From assembly GCA_040400085.1 (NCBI GenBank), contig JBBAQX010000010.1, positions 1 through 64,000 on the forward strand: a DNA stretch of 64,000 bases, written 5' to 3'. Below, piece by piece: positions 14,555-21,884 of this stretch. A program made the translations under genes and the position numbers. Source of the DNA: HNR sp040400085 (GTDB taxonomy: Bacteria; Actinomycetota; Actinomycetes; Actinomycetales; Microbacteriaceae). Numbering within the stretch: the first letter of the stretch is position 1; the number at the start of each line of letters is the position of its first letter. Under the pieces are notes generated by a model. It had not been told where the DNA came from. It saw only the letters and a program-made list of their open reading frames with translations, and made no database searches.

Positions 14555-15091
14555 ATGTCGAAGTTCATCTGGAATAAGGCGCTGGCCCCGCTGATGTTGG
14601 TTTTGGCCTTGTGCTCCACGATGGTGATGGGTGCGGACGCGGCGGCCGGTGATGCGGTGAGTGCTTTCTGGCAGAACCCCGCAGTCTGGGTGGCGATTCT
14701 GGCGGTCGGTGGCGCGGCGATCGGCGCGGCCTTCTACTTCATCAAGCAGGTGCAGTGGCTCAAGAACCTGATTGAGAACAACCAGGCGGCCCGCGATGCG
14801 GTGGAAGCGATTCACGCCGGTGTTGTGGATACCTACGAGAGCTACGTCAAGGCCCGCAAAGACGCCAGCGCGGACGGTGTTCTGACCGAGGAAGAAAAGA
14901 AATACGCGCGCGAGCTCGCCATTAACAAAGCGATGGCCGTGGCAAAAGGTCCGGGTCTGGTATTCCTTAAGGAAGCTGGCGCCCCACTCCTGAACTCGCT
15001 GGTCCAGCAGGTCGTCAACAAGCTCAAGAAAGATCCGGGCGTGGTTGTGAATGCGGCTACCGAAACACCCGCCGCTACACCGGCGCAGTAA
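14555..15091 (+). CDS. Holin-like membrane protein, 178 aa
   Basis: The N-terminus (LAPLMLVLALCSTMVMG) is a signal-like hydrophobic segment, followed by a second helix (VWVAILAVGGAAIGAAFYF) and a long charged helical domain (YVKARKDASADGVLTEEEKK). The pattern of short hydrophobic helices followed by a DG-LTEEEK domain resembles LLH-type phage holins. It would permeabilise the inner membrane at lysis. It starts after GGGAGGATTTTAGT and leads a cluster with a lipoprotein. No endolysin is recognised beside it. Confidence 0.5.
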   Translation: MSKFIWNKALAPLMLVLALCSTMVMGADAAAGDAVSAFWQNPAVWVAILAVGGAAIGAAFYFIKQVQWLKNLIENNQAARDAVEAIHAGVVDTYESYVKARKDASADGVLTEEEKKYARELAINKAMAVAKGPGLVFLKEAGAPLLNSLVQQVVNKLKKDPGVVVNAATETPAATPAQ

Positions 15092-15146
15092 GTCGATAAT
15101 CCCGGGCGATTAAAAACCGCCCGGGATTTCACAAGGAGACCGCTCC

Positions 15147-15371
15147 ATGTCGTTTCTTAAGACAATCTTCGCGGGCATCTTCGGCGGATTGATGGATTCG
15201 CTCTTCGGATGGATCGAGCGAGAAAACGCGCTGAAGACCGCGATCGAAAAGGACCGGACAGAGCAGTACATCAAGAGTCAGGTCCAAGGTATTGGTGCCA
15301 AGTCGATCGTTGACGAGGCTATGAAGAAAGCGTTGACAGATGAAAACGTTGTCATGTCTGATTGGAATTAG
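15147..15371 (+). CDS. Hypothetical protein, amphipathic, 74 aa
   Basis: Begins MSFLKTIFAGIFGGLMDSLF after AAGGAGACCGCTCC. The N-terminal 20 residues are hydrophobic and Gly-rich, possibly membrane associated; the rest is a charged helix. Overlaps the next gene. In this place it may be a lysis accessory protein (antiholin or inner spanin-like), which is inference only. Confidence 0.6.
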   Translation: MSFLKTIFAGIFGGLMDSLFGWIERENALKTAIEKDRTEQYIKSQVQGIGAKSIVDEAMKKALTDENVVMSDWN

Positions 15372-15738
15372 CCTTCTCTTTCTGGCCGGATGTGGACCGA
15401 AGGAATATGGCTACGCGCAGTGGCAGAAATACGAAGAGCCGCCGCCGATCCAGTTCACCACACAAGAAAAGGCACTGGTTGATGTGATGTCTGGCGTCGA
15501 CTCGAAAGAGGCGAACGATTTACTCTCCGGCCTCACGCTCGATCAGGCTCTCGTCCTGAATAAGTTCGCCGCCGATGGCCGCAGCGCCATGAAAAAGATC
15601 ATGCTGCAAAAGAATGCCTGGCGCGCGATCGTCCAGACACACAACAAAGAGGCTCAGGAACTCGTCAATAAGCAGATGAAGGCGCTCGGGATCGAGACCG
15701 CCGAAGACGTGAAGCTTAAAGAGGTGAAAAAGTTCTAA
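15340..15738 (+). CDS. Predicted lipoprotein, 132 aa
   Basis: MKTLSCLIGISLLFLAGCG is a lipoprotein signal peptide with the lipobox LAGC, so mature Cys18 would be lipidated and the protein sent to the outer or inner membrane. The mature part is helical and soluble. With the membrane proteins before it, it could be an outer-membrane spanin-type lysis component, though it is long for that and lacks the Pro-rich segment usual for them. Confidence 0.7.
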   Translation: MKTLSCLIGISLLFLAGCGPKEYGYAQWQKYEEPPPIQFTTQEKALVDVMSGVDSKEANDLLSGLTLDQALVLNKFAADGRSAMKKIMLQKNAWRAIVQTHNKEAQELVNKQMKALGIETAEDVKLKEVKKF

Positions 15739-16124
15739 TGAAAATCCTCAACTTCGGAAAAGACGGTGGCGAAGAATCGACAGTATTCGGGTTCTTTATG
15801 CTGGAGATAAAAAGTCTCTTCTCCATCGTCTTTCTCAGGTTCGAAGGCAGGAGTAGAGAGGCTTACCACAGCCACGCCTTCAACTGCCTGTCATGGGTTG
15901 TCTCTGGCTCTTTGCGAGAACAACACCTGGATGGCTCAGTGGAAATTCACAAGCCTTCTGTGTTTCCAATCCTGACTCGTCGCAGCACCTTTCACAAGGT
16001 TGACAGCGACGGGACTACAAAGGTTATCTCCATTCGCGGTCCATGGTCCAAGACTTGGGAAGAATTTATCCCGGGATTCGGCCTGAAGCGACTCTCGAAT
16101 GGCCGCAAAGAGGTCTCGCTTTAA
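15738..16124 (+). CDS. Cupin-like protein, 128 aa
   Basis: Residues 40-100 show a cupin pattern: YHSHAFNCLSWVVSGSLRE with paired His, then a P-x-x-F strand and FHKVDSDGTTKVISIRGP. Cupins bind metals or sugars; phage and cell-wall versions of this small type have no settled function. Shares its first A with the previous stop codon. Confidence 0.6.
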   Translation: MKILNFGKDGGEESTVFGFFMLEIKSLFSIVFLRFEGRSREAYHSHAFNCLSWVVSGSLREQHLDGSVEIHKPSVFPILTRRSTFHKVDSDGTTKVISIRGPWSKTWEEFIPGFGLKRLSNGRKEVSL

Positions 16125-16390
16125 TGGAAACCGTCGACAACGAGATCCAGTTGTTCGAGAAGTTCGCCGCGCAACATCTGCGCCTCACGCCCGAGCAAAT
16201 GCGCGGGGCACAGATGTTCCATCATTTCCAGCGAATGATGAAAGCGCACGATCCGAGCGACCCAGAGCGTTGGGAAAAAGCCATTCGAAGTCTTTACTAC
16301 CACCTCGGATTTGATGTCCGAAGCAAGTTCGAAATCTCGCAGGTTGTTGAAAAGGTCCGCGAGTTGGCCGGGGAGTCGTGGCAGGAATGA
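16124..16390 (+). CDS. Hypothetical helical protein, 88 aa
   Basis: Start at 16124 (METVDNEIQLFEKFAAQHLR) touching the previous stop (TTAATGG). A longer frame upstream lies inside the cupin gene and is not used. Helical, charged; no family recognised. Overlaps the next ATG as ATGA. Confidence 0.65.
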   Translation: METVDNEIQLFEKFAAQHLRLTPEQMRGAQMFHHFQRMMKAHDPSDPERWEKAIRSLYYHLGFDVRSKFEISQVVEKVRELAGESWQE

Positions 16391-16557
16391 GATTTAGTAT
16401 TTTCGGCGTGGAGTTTCGCCTGAGTTATATCGGCGAAGACATCCCCGAATCACGCAAGGTCTACCCTCAAATCGGGAAGATCTATTTCAAGGACGAAGTG
16501 ATCGGACGTCACGTTTGTATTCTTGGCTGGTCGATTCAAGCGACCCGCCGCCCGTAA
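16387..16557 (+). CDS. Hypothetical protein, 56 aa
   Basis: A short gene that starts with ATGA overlap and begins MRFSIFGVEFRLSYIGEDI. Composition and coupling to the previous gene support translation. No family recognised. Confidence 0.55.
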   Translation: MRFSIFGVEFRLSYIGEDIPESRKVYPQIGKIYFKDEVIGRHVCILGWSIQATRRP

Positions 16558-16583
16558 GGATTTCCAATCAAAGGTCAAACCCG

Positions 16584-17576
16584 TTGAGCGAACGAACTGA
16601 ATTCCGTGGCGTTGGCGAAGTACACAAGCGCCAGCCGATCGCCGCAGTTGTCGAAGTCGCGCGCCGCGCGCCGGGACTCCCCGGGACCCCAGAGGAAGGT
16701 AAGTGGCGATTCGTCCGACCTTTCACGGGGATCCCGGAAGGAGCGGAATACGCCTTTAATGTGCTGCAGTCGGTCACCACGACAACGGTTCAGCGCGGAA
16801 CAAAGAAGGCACCGGCGCGCGAACTGCACCCACAGTTCGCAGCGTTCAACCAGTGCGCGCCCGTACACGCGCGCACGCTCCGCGCGCGATTCGTTGCGTG
16901 GTCCGAAAAGGACGCCTGGCAGAATTACCTTGGCGCTTTTCAATCTCCCAACAACGAAAAAGAAAAGATCTCGGGTTGGTGGTGTCGCGGCGATGCACAC
17001 ACGGCTGAGCGCTGGGATTCAGATGAACAGAAGTTCAGGAAGATCCCTTGCCCCGGAGAGAACTGCGAGTTTCAGCAGCCCAAATTTGGCTTCAAGCGCG
17101 ATACGCCGCATTGCAAGCCAAATTTGAAGGTCTGGGCGCAATTCAATTGGCCGGACCTGCCAGACGGCCGCCCGGGTCCGATGCCAAAGGTCCTGTTTCA
17201 GTTGGACTCGAAGAGCTGGAACAACACGGCAAACATTCAAGGTATGTTCGCTCAGATCTTTAAGATTGCTGAGCCCATGGGATACAAGCAGGGCGAGTTC
17301 CCCGTCTTCAATCTGCAGTTTACGATGAACCTGAAAGAGCGCGTTCAGGGCGCGCGGAAGTTCCCGGAGATCTCTTTCAGTATCGATGGCGACATCATGG
17401 ACTGGATGGGAAAGATCCACGTCCTTCAACAGCGAACTCCGTACCGGCCGGTTCTGGCTGGCGGAGAGCTTCCAGCCCTTCCGGATGGCGCGAGCGAGGA
17501 GGATATGGAAGTGGCGTCTGAAGTCGCCCTCAATCCAAACTATCGCCCCGCGAACGTCAGAGAGATTGATCAATGA
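16584..17576 (+). CDS. Gp3-like zinc-binding phage protein (recombination factor-like), 330 aa
   Basis: The TTG start follows AAAGGTCAAACCCG and gives MSERTEFRGVGEVHKRQ. The middle has a zinc-type layout: CPGENC (about 167-172), then C about 20 residues later (PHCKPNL), followed by conserved-looking blocks W-A-Q-F-N-W, VLFQLDSKSWNN and FPVFNLQFTMN. This arrangement matches the Gp3-like family, which includes recombination directionality factors of serine-integrase phages and related recombination proteins of unknown role. Since this phage has a tyrosine integrase, a general role in DNA recombination or single-strand binding is more likely. It starts the DNA-metabolism cluster and is coupled to the methyltransferase by ATGA. 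Confidence 0.55.
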   Translation: MSERTEFRGVGEVHKRQPIAAVVEVARRAPGLPGTPEEGKWRFVRPFTGIPEGAEYAFNVLQSVTTTTVQRGTKKAPARELHPQFAAFNQCAPVHARTLRARFVAWSEKDAWQNYLGAFQSPNNEKEKISGWWCRGDAHTAERWDSDEQKFRKIPCPGENCEFQQPKFGFKRDTPHCKPNLKVWAQFNWPDLPDGRPGPMPKVLFQLDSKSWNNTANIQGMFAQIFKIAEPMGYKQGEFPVFNLQFTMNLKERVQGARKFPEISFSIDGDIMDWMGKIHVLQQRTPYRPVLAGGELPALPDGASEEDMEVASEVALNPNYRPANVREIDQ

Positions 17577-18313
17577 TTCCGTACTACGATAAAAACGGAG
17601 TCACGATATACAACGCGGATTGCCGCGACGTATTCCCCTCTCTATCTCCGGTGGATGCGATCGTTGCGGATCCACCATACGCAGAAACAAGTCTTAAGTG
17701 GGATCGATGGCCCGATCTCTGGCCGAGCCTATGCACTTCGCTCTCTAATAACCTGTGGTGTTTTGGTTCGTTCCGGATGTTCTTGGAGCGAAGTCTGGAG
17801 TTTTCAAGTTGGACTCTGGCACAAGATATTATTTGGGAGAAGCACAACGGCACGAATTGTTTCAACGATCGGTTCCGCCGCGTCCACGAGATGGCCGTCC
17901 ACTTCTATCGCGGTCAGTGGAAAGATCTTTACAAGAAAACGGTCTTCACAAACGATGCAACAAAAAAGACTGTGCGCCGAAAGACTCGCCCGCCACAGTG
18001 GGGTGAAATCGGCGAATCTTCATACGAATCACAAGACGGCGGACCGCGCATGCAGCGGTCTGTAATTTACTGCCGAAGCTGTCACGGTAGCGCCCTGCAT
18101 CCAACGCAAAAGCCGGACGGAATAATCCTGCCATTACTTGAATTCAGCGTCCCGCCAGGCGGGACTGTCTTGGATCCATTCTGCGGAAGTGGATCAACGC
18201 TATTTAATGCGCGCAATCTCGGACTTCGGTCGATTGGAATTGAAGTCTCCGAAGAATACTGCGAGATCGCCGCAAAGCGACTCGACGCCGAAGTTAAAAA
18301 GGAAGCCGCCTAA
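17573..18313 (+). CDS. DNA N6-adenine (or N4-cytosine) methyltransferase, 246 aa
   Basis: The catalytic motif DPPY is at residues 33-36 and the AdoMet-binding FCGSGST near 208, giving the beta-class order (DPPY before FxGxG). A C-x2-C-H pair (YCRSCHG) lies before HPTQKP. No restriction enzyme is beside it, so it is an orphan enzyme that could protect phage DNA or act in regulation. ATGA coupling upstream and TAATG downstream. Confidence 0.88.
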   Translation: MIPYYDKNGVTIYNADCRDVFPSLSPVDAIVADPPYAETSLKWDRWPDLWPSLCTSLSNNLWCFGSFRMFLERSLEFSSWTLAQDIIWEKHNGTNCFNDRFRRVHEMAVHFYRGQWKDLYKKTVFTNDATKKTVRRKTRPPQWGEIGESSYESQDGGPRMQRSVIYCRSCHGSALHPTQKPDGIILPLLEFSVPPGGTVLDPFCGSGSTLFNARNLGLRSIGIEVSEEYCEIAAKRLDAEVKKEAA

Positions 18314-19554
18314 TGAGAAGCTATTCCCCGACAAGCCTACGGGTCTTCACCGAGAACTGCCCAGCCGCTCTCGAGCACTACCTGAATCAGAAGAAGGAAT
18401 CCCTTCTCGCTCAACACGAATGGGAAGTCGAAGGCCCTTACATGGCCGAGGTTGGAATCGCCTTCCACGCGATCGTGCATCAGGCCGGACTTCAGCGCTC
18501 CAAGGGCCTATCTCCTCACGCCGCGATGGAAGCCATGGCCTTGACGCTGACAAAGCGGATTGCGCCGGACCGCGTCAACTTGGCCTACGAAATGGCGAAA
18601 GAGTTCGTGATCTACCACGAATTCCCAGAGGGGTTTAGTTTCGAGCATGGAGTTGCCTTCGATGCACAATGGCAGCCTGTTGCGTGGGATTCGGACCAGC
18701 GAAAGCTTCGCCTGATATTCGACGCCGTGGGTTGTATGCAGATCGAAGAAGACCGCGGCGAACTCATGCTGGCCGTTGCACAAGACTATAAGACAGGCTG
18801 GGCGGTCAAAGCTGACGAGCTCGAGTCCATTCAAATGGACGCCTACTTGACCGTTTTGCCTCTGATTTTCCCGGAGGCGGACGCGTTGCGCATCCAGATC
18901 ATTGCAACGCGCTTCAATCAGACCTACGAGAAGACGTTCTTGCTGTGCGATGACGAGGATGTTGCCGAGTTACAAAAGCGGAAAAACAGACTCAAGTTCT
19001 ATCTAAAGTCTGCGGATTTGAGCGACGGAACGGCGCGCGTTGGGTCTGGCTGTATCAACTGTAACTGGTCAACGCAGTGCAAGGCCTTCTCGGAGCGCCT
19101 GGCGCAAATCGTTTCCAATAGTCCATCCGAAAACACTTCACCCGTCGAACTCGCGCGTGATCTTGCCGTTGTCGAGAGTCGCATGAAAGAGCTTGAGGTG
19201 ATTCTCAAAGAGCACGCAAAGAATTCCGGTCTTATCCGTGTGGATCAGAAGACGCTCGGTTTCAACGTCGGAGAAGAGCGCCGGCTGATGGACGCGGCCA
19301 AGATCCTCGAAGTCTTCCTGCGCGCAAACCCATCCATCAAGCTTGACGATGGACAGAGAGCTGCAATGCGCGGCCTGATTATTTCGATGGATCCCGGCGT
19401 CACAACGTTCGATGACGTTGTAAAAGCTTGCGCAAAGCAGCTCGGGTACAAAACTAAGAAAGAAGCCCTCGAAGAGGAATCGAAGGGCGTGATCAAAACG
19501 CAACAGTCTCCAAGATGGGGCTGGCGTAAGGCGGAACTGGAACAGGCCTCGTAA
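18313..19554 (+). CDS. RecB/Cas4-like PD-(D/E)XK nuclease, 413 aa
   Basis: The start MRSYSPTSLRVFTENCPAAL is typical of RecB-family nucleases. GIAFHAIVH supplies the conserved His, LIFDAV and AQDYKTGWAV the D...D-x-K active site, and the CxxC...C region (GCINCNWSTQCKAF, near 245) may bind zinc or an iron-sulfur cluster with the Cys near residue 16. It would act as an exonuclease in phage recombination. The last 130 residues are a helical extension. Confidence 0.75.
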   Translation: MRSYSPTSLRVFTENCPAALEHYLNQKKESLLAQHEWEVEGPYMAEVGIAFHAIVHQAGLQRSKGLSPHAAMEAMALTLTKRIAPDRVNLAYEMAKEFVIYHEFPEGFSFEHGVAFDAQWQPVAWDSDQRKLRLIFDAVGCMQIEEDRGELMLAVAQDYKTGWAVKADELESIQMDAYLTVLPLIFPEADALRIQIIATRFNQTYEKTFLLCDDEDVAELQKRKNRLKFYLKSADLSDGTARVGSGCINCNWSTQCKAFSERLAQIVSNSPSENTSPVELARDLAVVESRMKELEVILKEHAKNSGLIRVDQKTLGFNVGEERRLMDAAKILEVFLRANPSIKLDDGQRAAMRGLIISMDPGVTTFDDVVKACAKQLGYKTKKEALEEESKGVIKTQQSPRWGWRKAELEQAS

Positions 19555-19573
19555 GGCCGGGATTGGAGAGAGG

Positions 19574-20092
19574 ATGCGATTTTTCGAAGACAGGCGTCGT
19601 ATTAACACGATGATCAAGAAGTTCACTGGTAAGGCGATGAAAATCTCCAAGACCAGTATCATTCCGTGTGTGATTATCGAAGCCGAATGCACACTGACAG
19701 ATGAAATTTTCCGTCAGATGCCGACCAACGTTCAGATCGTTATGGGCACGCCCGGAGATGGCGAGTCGCTTGCGATCGTCAAGACCGAGACCTACTACGA
19801 GTTTGAAGCCTCGTTGCGAATGATCTCACCGATCACAGGCCAAGTCGTTCTGACGCGCGGCTACGGAGAAGCGGCCCCGGTCAAGGTCGAGGTAAAGAAG
19901 TTCTACTTCGAAGACGCAAAGCGCAAGATGCTCCTGAAGATCTCGGGCGCCTTCGACACGCCGACCTGGGCATGGGGCGGCACGGTCCTCGGAGACGGCG
20001 ACTTGGTCATGGAAATCCAGCCGTTTATCAAGGAGCTGGATCAGCAGCCAGACTTCAAGAGCGGCGAGGAAAACGGAAAACAAGCCGCGTAA
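19574..20092 (+). CDS. Hypothetical protein, 172 aa
   Basis: Start at 19574 follows GGAGAGAGG; an internal ATG at 19610 (MIKKFTGKAMKISK) is an alternative. The protein is beta-rich with regular strands and an acidic C-terminus (FKSGEENGKQAA). It follows the exonuclease and may be its partner (single-strand annealing or binding), but no family motif is seen. A terminator follows. Confidence 0.65.
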   Translation: MRFFEDRRRINTMIKKFTGKAMKISKTSIIPCVIIEAECTLTDEIFRQMPTNVQIVMGTPGDGESLAIVKTETYYEFEASLRMISPITGQVVLTRGYGEAAPVKVEVKKFYFEDAKRKMLLKISGAFDTPTWAWGGTVLGDGDLVMEIQPFIKELDQQPDFKSGEENGKQAA

Positions 20093-20114
20093 GAGCGGTT
20101 TCCTTCAGTCAATC

Positions 20115-20161
20115 GCGGGTCGCGACGATGAGCTTTCCAGCTTTGGTCGCGGCCCGCTTTT
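20115..20161 (+). terminator. Rho-independent terminator
   Basis: GCGGG-t-CGCGAC (20115-20126) pairs with GTCGCG-g-CCCGC (20146-20157), an 11-bp stem with one bulge pair, followed by TTTT. The next gene's ribosome binding site (GAAAGGAAC) begins right after. Confidence 0.75.
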
Positions 20162-20176
20162 GAAAGGAACCGACAT

Positions 20177-21133
20177 ATGCGTCACTCAGTTATCGCTTGC
20201 ATCTACAATACACTGCCGCTCGTCAAGCGAACCGTTGAGTCGGTTCTTGCTACCTTGCCGAAGGAAAACGAGCTCATCCTCGTTGACAACCATTCCCCCG
20301 ACCCTAAGTCCCGCGATTACATTTACTCTCTTCGCCAAAGCAACGTCCACGTTTTCACCCCCGAAAAGAACCTTGGGTGTCACAACGGATGGAACTACGG
20401 CTTCGACCGATCGCAGGGCGACATCGTTTGGAAGCTTGACGACGACACTGAAATCCTCACGCGGGCATGGTCTATCCTCGGCGAAAATGTCCTGATGGAT
20501 GTCCCGAATCTGGCCTATGTAAGTGCAGACATCAATGCAAAACAGGCCAATCAATATGTCTTCGAAATGCACGGACCGCACAGCCAATATAAACTCGAAG
20601 TCGCCAAGAATGGCGTGGTCGGCTTCTCGTTCGTCGGCTTCCGCCGCCACGACGTGATTCGCTGGGGCAAGATGCAGGTCGGGGCGTACCGCGCAGCCGG
20701 TGGAAAAGTAATTGCCGAGGATCGGTTATACGGCGGCGAAGAGGTTTTCTTCGCCAGCGCTGCGCGCTCTGAAGGAAAATTCATTGCGCATTACCCAGCC
20801 ATCCGCGTCCATCACGCCGACAATTCCGAACGCTACCCCGACTATCCGATGTGGAAGCGCGTGTTTGGCTATCACGGCTGGACTAATAAGTGCATGGAGG
20901 ACTGGATTTCGAGCGGGGACTACCTCAATCATTATCGAGGGTGTATCGCGCGTGAGATTTCTGCACAGAACTTCAATGATGCCCTGTTGCTCGAATGGAC
21001 GCGGCGCCTGGGGCAAATCGGGAACGAAAAAGACATTCAACTGATCGACGCCGTTCACGAGTTGTCTCGGAACGATGCTGTTAAGGCCGAGTGCGTCATC
21101 GCGATCGCATCTTTGATGGGGAAACAAGCGTGA
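20177..21133 (+). CDS. Family 2 glycosyltransferase, 318 aa
   Basis: A GT-A fold is indicated by IACIYNTLPLVKRTVESVL, ILVDNHSPD, the NLGCHNGWNYG segment and the metal-binding LDDDTE near residue 95. It transfers a sugar from a nucleotide-sugar donor to an unknown acceptor. The C-terminal region has a second acidic/His cluster (VHHADNSERYPDY). It is coupled to a second glycosyltransferase by GTGA. Substrate could be host surface polysaccharide, virion protein or DNA. Confidence 0.85.
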   Translation: MRHSVIACIYNTLPLVKRTVESVLATLPKENELILVDNHSPDPKSRDYIYSLRQSNVHVFTPEKNLGCHNGWNYGFDRSQGDIVWKLDDDTEILTRAWSILGENVLMDVPNLAYVSADINAKQANQYVFEMHGPHSQYKLEVAKNGVVGFSFVGFRRHDVIRWGKMQVGAYRAAGGKVIAEDRLYGGEEVFFASAARSEGKFIAHYPAIRVHHADNSERYPDYPMWKRVFGYHGWTNKCMEDWISSGDYLNHYRGCIAREISAQNFNDALLLEWTRRLGQIGNEKDIQLIDAVHELSRNDAVKAECVIAIASLMGKQA

Positions 21134-21849
21134 AAATTGCCATTGTCATTCCAGTTCTGAATCAGGTTAATTACTTCACAGAGACTGTTCAGTCGATCTT
21201 CGACACATTCCCTAAAGAACATGAGCTCTTGCTGACTGTTGTAGATGGCGGCTCGACAGATCCAGTCGAGCAAGCCCTAGACTCTTTGCGCCCATGCGCC
21301 CCTTCTCCTTCCACGATCCAATACGAAAACATCGGAGAGGGAAAAGGTGTTACCGTGCCATGGAATATAGGTCTTAAGAAAGCCATGGCTTGGGGTGCCG
21401 ATGTGGTCTGTATCAGTAACTCGGACGTGGTTTATGGTCGGCGCGCGATAGAAAGAACAGCCGAAGTCGCACTCGCCCATGGATGCGCATTCCCGCTGAG
21501 TATTCAGGGCGGACCTAAGCCAGAAAATTTCGAAGCCCTAGTGGACGAAAGAATCAATATCGGAGGGCAAATCTTAGTCAACACCGGAGGGTTTGCGGGA
21601 TGGTCCTTTTTCCTCTCCAGAGAAACGGTCGAGAAGATCGGGATCTTTGACGAGCAGTTTACGCTGTGGTGGCAGGACACTGATTATCATCGCCGACTGC
21701 GTGATGCCGGCCTGATTCCATGGGAAGTACGATCTTGCCTAATACATCATTGGGAATCAGTTTCGATTAAGGCCCTAAAAAACGGCTTTGAACACAAAGG
21801 TTGGAGGGCACAAGACCAGATCAACTTCGAAAGAAAATACCCAAAATGA
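21130..21849 (+). CDS. Family 2 glycosyltransferase, 239 aa
   Basis: GTG start after GGGGAAACAAGC, overlapping the previous stop as GTGA. KIAIVIPVLNQVNYFTETVQ and VVDGGSTD give the donor-binding start; the DxD equivalent reads SNSD (VCISNSDVVYG). WWQDTDYHRRLRDAG matches the ED-like acceptor motif of family 2. Works presumably with the preceding enzyme. Confidence 0.85.
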   Translation: MKIAIVIPVLNQVNYFTETVQSIFDTFPKEHELLLTVVDGGSTDPVEQALDSLRPCAPSPSTIQYENIGEGKGVTVPWNIGLKKAMAWGADVVCISNSDVVYGRRAIERTAEVALAHGCAFPLSIQGGPKPENFEALVDERINIGGQILVNTGGFAGWSFFLSRETVEKIGIFDEQFTLWWQDTDYHRRLRDAGLIPWEVRSCLIHHWESVSIKALKNGFEHKGWRAQDQINFERKYPK

Positions 21850-21884
21850 GTCGTCGTCTTAAAAAAGTTTCATAAGGGAACGCC